Shown here one piece after another: positions 8,415-16,177 of a stretch of DNA of 64,000 bases. The notes below the pieces were generated by a model. That model made no database searches. It saw only the letters and a list, made by a program, of their open reading frames with translations, and had not been told where the DNA came from. Positions within the stretch are counted from its first letter, which is position 1; the number at the start of each line of letters is the position of its first letter. The stretch lies in NCBI RefSeq assembly GCF_003477605.1, contig NZ_QUDR01000006.1, positions 109,729 through 173,728 of the forward strand, given 5' to 3'. This DNA comes from Clostridium sp. AF37-5 (GTDB lineage Bacteria > Bacillota > Clostridia > Lachnospirales > Lachnospiraceae). Position numbers and translations under genes: made by a program.

Positions 8415-10172
8415 GTGCGCGAAAAATGGATTGTGGAAACAAAAAAGGGAGATTTTAATGGCTTGTCGGCGAAGTTAAAGGTTTCGCCGCTGGCGGTGCG
8501 GTGTCTTATGAACCGCGGTGTCGAAAGTGAGCAGGGGATGCGGGAGTTTTTATATGGTACGCTTGATGATTTGCATGATCCTTTTTTGATGAAAGGGATG
8601 GATGAGGCGGTCCGAGAGATTGTAAAGGCGAAAGAGCAGGGGCGCAAGGTGGCAATTGCCTCGGATTTTGACTGTGACGGAATTTTTTCCGCTTATATTT
8701 TGTGGAAGGGATTTCAAAGGATTGGACTGGATTCTGAAATTTTTACGCCGGACCGTGTAAAAGAAGGGTACGGACTGAATCGTCGTATTGTAGATGAGGC
8801 GCTCGCAGGCGGACGGGATTTTCTTGTTACCTGCGACAATGGAATTGCGGCGAATGAGGAAGTGGATTATGCAAAGAAACTTGGCATGACGGTGATTGTT
8901 ACGGACCATCATGAGGTGCAGGAGCAGATGCCGAATGCGGATGCTATATTAGACCCAAAGCGGGATGATGAAACATATCCGTTTCGCGGGTTGTGTGGCG
9001 CCGGTGTGGCGTTTAAGCTGATTTGTGCACTGTATGATGCGCAGCAGGTTCCGGCGGAAGCTAAGGATGAATTGCTAGAATACGCCGGGATTGCAACGGT
9101 GGCTGATGTAATGGAACTGCAGGGGGAAAACCGGATTTTGGTAAAATATGGTTTGAAAGCACTTTCGCATACGAAAAATATAGGGCTTCGCGCATTGCTT
9201 AAAGTACAGGGATTGGACGATAAAGAGATTACGGCAGGACATATTGGATTTATCCTGGGACCGTGCTTTAATGCAGCAGGGCGTATAGCGACCGTGACAG
9301 AATCCTTTTCTCTTTTGATGGAAGAGGATGAAGAAAAGGCGTTAGAGAAAGCTGAAAGATTAAAAGAAATTAATGAATCCCGCAAGCAAATGACAGAAGA
9401 CGGTGCGGAAGAAGCCTATTTAAAACTGGCGGAGAAAGAGAATGAAAATAAGCTTCCAAAGGTGTTGATAGTATTATTGCCGGATACGCATGAGAGTCTT
9501 GTTGGTATTATTGCCGGACGGGTGAAGGAGCGTTACAACCGCCCAACGATTGTTTTTACGGAAACGGAAGACGGTCTTGTGAAAGGCTCCGGGCGTTCGA
9601 TTGAGGCGTATGACATGTTTCATGAATTGTTGGCGTGCAAAGATTTAATGGAGCGGTTTGGCGGCCACAAAATGGCGGCAGGCATGACACTTCACAGGAA
9701 GGATTTGCCGGAGTTAGAAAAGCGGTTAAATGAAAATTGTGTGCTGATAGAAGAGGATTTTCGCCCGGTCGTAAGAATTGACGCACCGATGCCGATTGGC
9801 TACATAACAGAAACTTTGTTAAGTGAAATTGAAAAAATGGAGCCGTTTGGCGTGGGAAATCCAAAGCCGATTTTTGCGGAACAGCATTTTCGTATTTTGT
9901 CGGGACGCAAATTTGGTCAAGAGGGAACGGTGTTAAAGTTACAGGTGCAAAACGATGCCGGTAATCGCATCGGAGCAGTCTGTTTCCGACGGACGGAGGA
10001 GTTTGAGCAGTTTGTCATTGCGGAGTGGGGCGAAGCTGAGTTAAAGCGGATGTACGAGGGGCGTGAAAATCTGTTAGACATTGCATTTACCTATTATCCA
10101 TCGGTGAATGAATATAATGGGCGCCGTGAGTTACAGATACAAATTGCCGGTTGGTGCCGGATTCCACGATAG
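8415..10172 (+). CDS. recJ: Single-stranded-DNA-specific exonuclease RecJ
   Basis: RecJ degrades single-stranded DNA 5' to 3' in recombination and mismatch/base-excision repair. The protein has 585 residues from GTG 8415, preceded by a modest gtgaggaaac RBS. DHH-family motifs are visible: ASDFDCDGIFSAYI (motif I), TCDNGIAANEEV (motif II), VTDHHEV (the DHH motif), CGAGVAFKL, and the DHHA1-type GRSIEAYDMF and GGHKMAAGMTL (residues about 400-425). The C-terminal part (about 455-585) is the OB-like RecJ domain. The glycosyltransferase RBS overlaps its stop codon. Confidence 0.93.
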   Translation: MREKWIVETKKGDFNGLSAKLKVSPLAVRCLMNRGVESEQGMREFLYGTLDDLHDPFLMKGMDEAVREIVKAKEQGRKVAIASDFDCDGIFSAYILWKGFQRIGLDSEIFTPDRVKEGYGLNRRIVDEALAGGRDFLVTCDNGIAANEEVDYAKKLGMTVIVTDHHEVQEQMPNADAILDPKRDDETYPFRGLCGAGVAFKLICALYDAQQVPAEAKDELLEYAGIATVADVMELQGENRILVKYGLKALSHTKNIGLRALLKVQGLDDKEITAGHIGFILGPCFNAAGRIATVTESFSLLMEEDEEKALEKAERLKEINESRKQMTEDGAEEAYLKLAEKENENKLPKVLIVLLPDTHESLVGIIAGRVKERYNRPTIVFTETEDGLVKGSGRSIEAYDMFHELLACKDLMERFGGHKMAAGMTLHRKDLPELEKRLNENCVLIEEDFRPVVRIDAPMPIGYITETLLSEIEKMEPFGVGNPKPIFAEQHFRILSGRKFGQEGTVLKLQVQNDAGNRIGAVCFRRTEEFEQFVIAEWGEAELKRMYEGRENLLDIAFTYYPSVNEYNGRRELQIQIAGWCRIPR

Positions 10173-10183
10173 GAGGATAGAAT

Positions 10184-11137
10184 ATGATTGAGATTAGTTT
10201 ATGTATGATTGTGAAAAATGAGGAGAAAATTCTCACACGCTGTTTAGATAGTGTGGCGGATTTGGTGGATGAAATTGTGATTGTTGACACCGGCTCCACG
10301 GATGCAACAAAGAAAATTGCGGCAAATTATACAGATAAAATATATGATTTTACGTGGGTGGATGATTTTTCGGCAGCGCGGAATTTTGCTTTTTCTAAGG
10401 CAGAAAAAGACTATATTTACACAGCGGATGCGGATGAGGTAATTGACGAGGAAAACAGAAAACGCTTTCGTGAATTAAAGGAAGTGCTTTTGCCGGAAAT
10501 TGAAATTGTGCAGATGAAGTATGGCAATCAGTTGTCTCATGGAACCGCATATAATTTTGACGAAGAGTATCGTCCGAAACTTTTTAAAAGACTTCGGGAA
10601 TTTACATGGATTGAACCGATTCACGAGATGGTTCGCTTAGACCCGGTTGTTTTTGATTCGGATATTGTCATCGGGCACTATCCGGAGAGCAACCACTGTA
10701 AGCGTGATTTTGCTACTTTCCGGAAACACATTCACAAAGGACTTCGGCTGTCAAAACGGCTGCATCACATGTATGCGATGGAGTTGTATATTTCCGGGGA
10801 TGATGAAGATTTTTTGGAAGCGGAAGAATTTTTTGTGGCGTCTGTCATGGACCCGGAGCGGAGTGCGGATGAGATGAAGGAAGCTGCATGCGTGGTCTGC
10901 CGTGCGGCAAGAATCCGGAAGGACGCGGGCATTATGATGAAAATGGCATTGAAAGATATGCTCACCGAAGGCTCCGCCGAAATGTGTTTTGAACTGGGCG
11001 AGTATTTCCACGAGAGAGGCGATGATTCCGAGGCGTCACTGTGGTATTACAATGCGATGCATGAGGCGCCGAGCATATTGAATATTCATACGTCGACGGA
11101 TTGGCCGGAGAAACGGCTGGCGGAGATTGAAAAATAG
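10184..11137 (+). CDS. Family 2 glycosyltransferase with C-terminal helical (TPR-like) region
   Basis: A 317-residue cytosolic GT2 enzyme. The GT-A start ISLCMIVKNEEKILTRCLDS, the nucleotide-binding VDTGSTDAT (about residues 35-43) and the DADEV motif (about 84-88) are all present. The C-terminal half (about 190-317) is alpha-helical and TPR-like (DEMKEAACVVCRAARI, MCFELGEYFHERGDDSEASLWYY), as in WaaE/beta-glycosyltransferase-like proteins. The acceptor cannot be told from sequence. It overlaps the recJ stop with its RBS, so the two genes are probably cotranscribed although not functionally related. Confidence 0.85.
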   Translation: MIEISLCMIVKNEEKILTRCLDSVADLVDEIVIVDTGSTDATKKIAANYTDKIYDFTWVDDFSAARNFAFSKAEKDYIYTADADEVIDEENRKRFRELKEVLLPEIEIVQMKYGNQLSHGTAYNFDEEYRPKLFKRLREFTWIEPIHEMVRLDPVVFDSDIVIGHYPESNHCKRDFATFRKHIHKGLRLSKRLHHMYAMELYISGDDEDFLEAEEFFVASVMDPERSADEMKEAACVVCRAARIRKDAGIMMKMALKDMLTEGSAEMCFELGEYFHERGDDSEASLWYYNAMHEAPSILNIHTSTDWPEKRLAEIEK

Positions 11138-11170
11138 CAGATATATCGAATAAACAAGGGTAGATTTATT

Positions 11171-11196
11171 ATTTTATCAGTTATAACTGATAAAAT
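11171..11196. promoter_or_regulatory. Perfect 26-bp palindrome upstream of the DUF4143 ATPase
   Basis: ATTTTATCAGTTA followed exactly by its reverse complement TAACTGATAAAAT, with no loop. It lies 14 bases before the -35 of the next gene. It is too AT-rich and lacks a T-run for a good terminator, so an operator is the better guess. Confidence 0.5.
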
Positions 11197-11209
11197 TCAA
11201 AATTGTTCC

Positions 11210-11238
11210 TTGCTTTTTTGTTGTAAATTGGATATACT
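11210..11238 (+). promoter_or_regulatory. Candidate promoter for the DUF4143 ATPase
   Basis: TTGCTT, 17 bases, TATACT, ending 38 bases before the start codon. Confidence 0.55.
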
Positions 11239-11276
11239 ATAAGTAAGAAATTGAGAAAATGGAGGGATGTTCAGTT

Positions 11277-12491
11277 ATGATTAAACGAGAATTGTATATG
11301 AAAAGGATTCGTCCATTTATAGGAAATGACCTGATTAAGGTTATGACGGGGGTGCGGCGTGCCGGAAAATCGGTTATGCTTGAATTGGTTCAAGAGGAAT
11401 TACTGGAAGCAGGTGTTATGCAGTCGCAGTTTATTTGCATTAATTTTGAGAATATGCAATATGCGCATTTACAGACAGCACAAAATCTGCACAGTGAAAT
11501 TTTAGAACGTGCGGCAGAGATAAAGGGCAAAGTGTATCTTTTTTTTGATGAAATTCAGGAAGTCACCGACTGGGAAAAGTGCATTAATTCCCTTCGGGTA
11601 AGTTTAGACTGTGATATTTATATTACGGGTTCCAATGCCAAATTGCTGTCAGGCGAACTGGCGACATATCTTGGCGGGCGGTATGTTGAGTTTGTCATTT
11701 ATCCGTTTTCTTTTGCGGAGTTTCTTGAATTGTACCGTCAAAAGATGCCGGATGAAACAGAGACTTTGGCATTTCAGAAATATCTGCTTTTGGGAGGAAT
11801 GCCGTATTTGGCGAATCTTTCTTATGAGGAAGAACCTTCCAGACAGTATCTGACAGATGTTTTTAATTCTGTTCAACTGAAAGATATCGTGAGGCGTAAT
11901 AAAATTCGTGATATTGATTTGCTGGAGCGTATTGTTGCCTATGTGATGGCGAATATCGGAACTACATTTTCAGCGTCATCGGTTGCTAAATTTTTTAAGA
12001 GTGAGCACCGGGTAGTGGCAGCAGAGACAATATTAAATTATATCAAATATTGTTGTGATTCGTATTTATTTTATCAGGTGAAACGTCAGGACTTGCAGGG
12101 CAAACAGATTCTTGCATCAAATGAAAAATATTATTTGGTGGACCACGGATTAAGAGAAGCTGCTTATGGTGGAAATATGAGGGACATTAACCTTGTGCTT
12201 GAAAATATTGTGTATATGGAAATGCTTCGTCGTGGTTATACGGTCACGGTGGGGAAATACGGAAACCGGGAAATTGATTTTGTGGGAGACAAACGCGGTG
12301 ACAAATTATATGTTCAGGTGACGTATCTGTTAGCGGCAGAGGAAACGATTACAAGAGAATTTGGTGTTTTTGATTCCATACGAGATAATTATCCGAAATA
12401 TGTGGTTTCTATGGATGAATTTGATTTTGGGCGCAATGGAATTAAGCATAAGAATATCCGTGATTTTTTATTGATGGAAAAATGGGATTAA
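11277..12491 (+). CDS. AAA_14/DUF4143 family ATPase
   Basis: A 404-residue protein of the common archaeal/bacterial family with an N-terminal AAA_14 ATPase and a C-terminal DUF4143 domain with a restriction-endonuclease-like fold. Start chosen at ATG 11277 because ggaggg at 11261-11266 is correctly spaced; an in-frame ATG at 11259 lies in front of that RBS. Walker A is TGVRRAGKSVM (about 24-34) and Walker B is VYLFFDEIQEV. The C-terminal ENIVYMEMLRRGYTV and REIDFV motifs are typical of DUF4143. The family's cellular role is not established. It is monocistronic, with a palindrome upstream, and sits next to the defence island. Confidence 0.88.
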   Translation: MIKRELYMKRIRPFIGNDLIKVMTGVRRAGKSVMLELVQEELLEAGVMQSQFICINFENMQYAHLQTAQNLHSEILERAAEIKGKVYLFFDEIQEVTDWEKCINSLRVSLDCDIYITGSNAKLLSGELATYLGGRYVEFVIYPFSFAEFLELYRQKMPDETETLAFQKYLLLGGMPYLANLSYEEEPSRQYLTDVFNSVQLKDIVRRNKIRDIDLLERIVAYVMANIGTTFSASSVAKFFKSEHRVVAAETILNYIKYCCDSYLFYQVKRQDLQGKQILASNEKYYLVDHGLREAAYGGNMRDINLVLENIVYMEMLRRGYTVTVGKYGNREIDFVGDKRGDKLYVQVTYLLAAEETITREFGVFDSIRDNYPKYVVSMDEFDFGRNGIKHKNIRDFLLMEKWD

Positions 12492-12505
12492 TATAAAGTT
12501 TTATG

Positions 12506-12534
12506 TGGCAAATATGGAGTAGTGGTGATATAAT
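12506..12534 (+). promoter_or_regulatory. Candidate promoter of the defence operon
   Basis: TGGCAA, 17 bases, TATAAT, 52 bases before the GTG of the broken XRE gene. The -10 is perfect, the -35 weak. Confidence 0.45.
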
Positions 12535-12585
12535 GATGTAAAACTGGTTTAATGTTGTTCTCTGAGGAGAAGAAAGGCGTACTTA

Positions 12586-12785
12586 GTGAAAATATCATAT
12601 AACGGCCTAGGAAAATTATTAATTGATTATGGAATGCAAAAGAAAGATCTGATAGATAAGATTGAAGTGAGTTCTATTTCCATTGCAAAAATGGGAAAGG
12701 GTAAAGAGTGTCTTTAGGTGTATTGGAGAAAATTTGCAATTATTTCAATTGTGATATTGGTGATGTTATGGGTTTTGAAAAATGA
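12586..12785 (+). pseudogene. Frameshifted small XRE-family (Cro/CI-type) regulator
   Basis: From GTG 12586 the first frame encodes MKISYNGLGKLLIDYGMQKK and on to GKGKECL before a TAG at 12715-12717. Homology resumes in another frame from about 12711 as SLGVLEKICNYFNCDIGDV, ending at TGA 12783-12785. Together the two parts give the usual short (about 65-70 residue) one-domain HTH_XRE protein that often precedes cytosine methyltransferase and defence genes. One indel near 12705-12715 explains the split. Because this kind of protein often represses its own operon, its loss may leave the operon constitutive (inference). Confidence 0.75.
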
Positions 12786-12837
12786 GTATGTCTCCAAATG
12801 CGACAAAATAAAGATTGAGAGGTTATACAAATCTTAA

Positions 12838-14043
12838 ATGAAGAAGAAAATTTACAATAACGCATTTACTCGATTCACAGACAAGAAATTTGATGAAAAG
12901 TATGCATTAATAAGTCATGCAATTCAGTTGGGAGATACAATTGACGCAAAGAAGTATCGGGATATTTTAAAGGAACATGGTATTGATGCTAGTGACTTAC
13001 CTTCTGCAGAATTGTTTAACAGAGAAAATAGAATTGAATTAGTACCTGAGAAGAACAAATTTACATTTATAGATTTATTTGCAGGAATCGGTGGTTTTAG
13101 AATTGCAATGCAGAAGTTTGGCGGTCAATGTGTATTTTCAAGTGAGTGGGATGAACCTGCTAAGGAAACTTATTTTAGAAATTATGGCGAAGTACCATTT
13201 GGTGATATTACGATACCAGAAACGAAAGCATTAATCCCCGACAAATTTGATGTTTTGTGTGCTGGATTTCCATGTCAGCCGTTTAGTAATGCTGGGTTAA
13301 AAAAAGGAATTGAAGATACGCGAGGAACATTATTTTATCACATTGCGGAAATACTCCGTGATCATCAACCTAAGGCAGTGTTGCTTGAAAACGTTAGAGG
13401 ACTTATCAGTAATGATAAAGGCAAAACTATTCAAACTATTTTGAGAACAATTACAGGAATGGGGTATACATGTAATGTACCACAAAATCTTATTGATAAT
13501 GGGCCGGTATCAAAACTAAAAGAAGAATGTGCAAAGATGGTTTTGTGTGCGAAAGATTATGGGGTTCCACAGAATCGTCCTAGAATTTATATAGTACTTT
13601 GGAAAAAAGATTTGGATATTAAAGAATTTCTCTATCCAAAGGCAGAAAACTCAAAAACGAAAGTTTTATCCATTCTTGAAAAGAATGTTCCTGATACATT
13701 TACTATTTCGGATAAATTGTGGGCAGGGCATCAAAGAAGAAAGTTGGAACATGAAGAAAAAGGAAATGGCTTTGGGTACTGTCTATTCAATGGAGAGTCA
13801 GAATACACAAGTACTATATCGAGAAGGTATTACAAAGATGGTAGTGAAATTCTGATTGAACAACTAGGGAAGAATCCAAGGAAAATAACACCAAGAGAAG
13901 CTGCCAATTTACAGGGATTTCCTAAAGAGTTTAAATTACCGGATTCAAATACTAAAGCATATCAGCAGTTTGGAAATAGTGTTGCGGTACCGGTAGTTGA
14001 AAAGGTATCAGAGCAAATAGTGAAACAAATATTGGAGGTGTAA
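12838..14043 (+). CDS. C5-type DNA cytosine methyltransferase
   Basis: A 401-residue type II-like modification enzyme that transfers a methyl group from SAM to cytosine C5. Motif I is FIDLFAGIGGF (77-87), motif IV is GFPCQPFSN with catalytic Cys146, motif VI is ENV (184-186), motif VIII is QNRPRIYIV and motif X is YQQFGNSVAVPVVE near the end. The target-recognition region lies about 230-340 and its specificity cannot be read off. The N-terminal 65 residues are an extra helical extension. RBS is weak (gagagg about 16 bases upstream), which may keep its level low. It is the first intact gene of the defence operon, 4 bases before the McrB-like gene. Confidence 0.92.
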   Translation: MKKKIYNNAFTRFTDKKFDEKYALISHAIQLGDTIDAKKYRDILKEHGIDASDLPSAELFNRENRIELVPEKNKFTFIDLFAGIGGFRIAMQKFGGQCVFSSEWDEPAKETYFRNYGEVPFGDITIPETKALIPDKFDVLCAGFPCQPFSNAGLKKGIEDTRGTLFYHIAEILRDHQPKAVLLENVRGLISNDKGKTIQTILRTITGMGYTCNVPQNLIDNGPVSKLKEECAKMVLCAKDYGVPQNRPRIYIVLWKKDLDIKEFLYPKAENSKTKVLSILEKNVPDTFTISDKLWAGHQRRKLEHEEKGNGFGYCLFNGESEYTSTISRRYYKDGSEILIEQLGKNPRKITPREAANLQGFPKEFKLPDSNTKAYQQFGNSVAVPVVEKVSEQIVKQILEV

Positions 14044-14047
14044 ATAG

Positions 14048-16165
14048 ATGTTTGCAGATTTAAACTCTCCTGCGCTTCAACCTGAAAGTATCAAGGCAGG
14101 ACTTATTCCAGAAATTACAATATGCGAAGGCTTGAGAATGAAGCTGGATGAGATGTTTTCACAGGAGGAGAAAGCATATAGAAAAATTTGGGGAACAACA
14201 TCAGTTGTTCAAACTGATAAAAGCTATGTTTTCTTTTCGAATCAATGGCTGTATCTGGCTGTAATGTGTAAAAAATATGCACAGGCTTTGTATCAGTATT
14301 GCGACTTTTTTGATAATCATATGAGGGCAGATACTGATGTGATGAATTGTGTTAAGGCACAGGATTATAGCGGATCTGCATACGTTAATTTATTTGACTC
14401 CGATGATGATAGAGAATACATGAAAAAATTCATTAACGGAGATCCGGAGTTTAGACCAGGTAAAAATCTTGTTAATACCGGAGATAAAATAAGATCATGT
14501 AAGGATATCTTTGGTTCCTGTGTTTTAGCGAAAATGGATGTTCCTAATGCCTCATCTGCATACTTGGGAAATCTGGTTTATTATCTTGCGAAAAGACCAG
14601 CACTTTATGATGAACTTGAAATTGAAATTTCTGGTCAGACTGAAGTGTTGGATTCAGTGATTAAGCTGCCAGCAGTGGTGAAGGATTGCGCGAAAGCAAT
14701 TGTTGATTACATATATAAGTTAGATGAGTTCGAGAGTATTGTTGAACGAATCGAAGTTATGGATCAGAGTGTGAAGATTAATACAGGAAATACAAATGGA
14801 CTGTTACCAGAAGGAAATTGGTTGCGGTATATGTTCGTACGTCCATCGTCTGGAATGTTTGATTCAGAATCATCAAGTGATAAAACTAGAGTATTTGATA
14901 CAGAATATCTTATAAAGGTAAATGATAAAGAGTATAGATGCAAGTTAACTACTGAATGGGTTGGAACAGAAATAACTGAGGGAGCACAGGGCAATAATTA
15001 TTTGCAGGCGCTTATAAAACTTGTTGGGCGCTATTATTCTGATGTGCTTGAAATAAAGGAAGAGGGTGGAATCTATTATCTTCATGTGGTGAAGAGAGAA
15101 TTCCTCATTTCAGATTTACCGGATGCATTTGATTCTGTTTTTGCTGAGAGATATATCACATCACTTTTGACAAAACCATTTGTAATTTTAACCGGTAATA
15201 GTGGTACAGGTAAAACTAGAATTGCAAAACAATTTTCACAGTACCTTGAAAGAACAATCGATGGTAAAAGGAATTGGTTAATTGTTCCGGTTGGTGCAGA
15301 CTGGACGGATAATACTAAAATGCTTGGATTTTATAATCCCCTTGAAGCAAAGTATGTCTCAACTCCAATACTGGATTTTATACTTCAGGCTATTAAGAAT
15401 CCGACAGTGCCATATTTTCTTGTACTTGATGAGATGAATTTGTCGCATGTAGAAAGATATTTTTCGGACTTTTTGAGTGCAATGGAGTCAGATGAAGAGA
15501 TACCACTTTATAAGGTATCTAGCGAAAAAGTAAAAGATGAGGAAGAGACATCTATTCCTGAGAAAATACGACTTCCTAAAAATCTGTTTGTAACAGGAAC
15601 AGTTAATATTGATGAAACAACATATATGTTTAGCCCGAAAGTATTAGACCGTTCTAATGTTGTTGAATTTAAGCCTGAAAAGGAAGCTGTATTGAGCTTG
15701 ATAACAGGTTCTATTGATGTGAATGATGTTTCTCGTGCAGGAAATGGAGTAGCTGAGGGCTTTATAAATCTTGCGGCTATGATAAGAAATGGAGTTTGCA
15801 ATGTTGGACAATTAAAGCTTAAACATGTTTTGGAATTTCTTGACAGTATTTACGAGGAGCTTCAGGAAAGCGGATTCGAATTTGCATATCGTACCGTCAA
15901 GGAAATCCGTCAGTATTTTGCAGCAGCATGTGAGTTGCAGAAAGAAGAATTTAATCTTACAAGAACAATGGATGAACAGATCGTTCAGAAGATTCTGCCT
16001 AAGATATATGGTGATAGAAAACAGATAGGAGAGTTATTGAATACTCTTGAAGAAAAGTGTCAAAGAGGAATCGAGGGAGATTCAGAAGAAATGACTTTGT
16101 CATTGAAGAAGATAGAGCAGATGAAGAAAAGACTTGATAAGTATCAGTACGCAAGCTTTATGTAA
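14048..16165 (+). CDS. McrB-like AAA+ NTPase (LlaJI-type restriction subunit)
   Basis: A 705-residue protein with a long N-terminal region of unknown fold (1-370), then an McrB-type AAA+ domain: Walker A GNSGTGKT (383-390), the sensor-like GADWTDNTKMLGFYNPLEA segment, Walker B FLVLDEMNLSHVERYF (about 457-472) and TGTVNIDETTYMFSPKVLDR, the typical McrB motif that carries the arginine-finger region. McrB subunits use GTP to drive translocation for a partner nuclease. The adjacent DUF2357 protein and the methyltransferase match the two-subunit LlaJI-type restriction layout. Start ATG 14048 follows ggaggtg in the end of the methyltransferase gene. Confidence 0.88.
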   Translation: MFADLNSPALQPESIKAGLIPEITICEGLRMKLDEMFSQEEKAYRKIWGTTSVVQTDKSYVFFSNQWLYLAVMCKKYAQALYQYCDFFDNHMRADTDVMNCVKAQDYSGSAYVNLFDSDDDREYMKKFINGDPEFRPGKNLVNTGDKIRSCKDIFGSCVLAKMDVPNASSAYLGNLVYYLAKRPALYDELEIEISGQTEVLDSVIKLPAVVKDCAKAIVDYIYKLDEFESIVERIEVMDQSVKINTGNTNGLLPEGNWLRYMFVRPSSGMFDSESSSDKTRVFDTEYLIKVNDKEYRCKLTTEWVGTEITEGAQGNNYLQALIKLVGRYYSDVLEIKEEGGIYYLHVVKREFLISDLPDAFDSVFAERYITSLLTKPFVILTGNSGTGKTRIAKQFSQYLERTIDGKRNWLIVPVGADWTDNTKMLGFYNPLEAKYVSTPILDFILQAIKNPTVPYFLVLDEMNLSHVERYFSDFLSAMESDEEIPLYKVSSEKVKDEEETSIPEKIRLPKNLFVTGTVNIDETTYMFSPKVLDRSNVVEFKPEKEAVLSLITGSIDVNDVSRAGNGVAEGFINLAAMIRNGVCNVGQLKLKHVLEFLDSIYEELQESGFEFAYRTVKEIRQYFAAACELQKEEFNLTRTMDEQIVQKILPKIYGDRKQIGELLNTLEEKCQRGIEGDSEEMTLSLKKIEQMKKRLDKYQYASFM

Positions 16166-16177
16166 GAAGGTGTTTTT

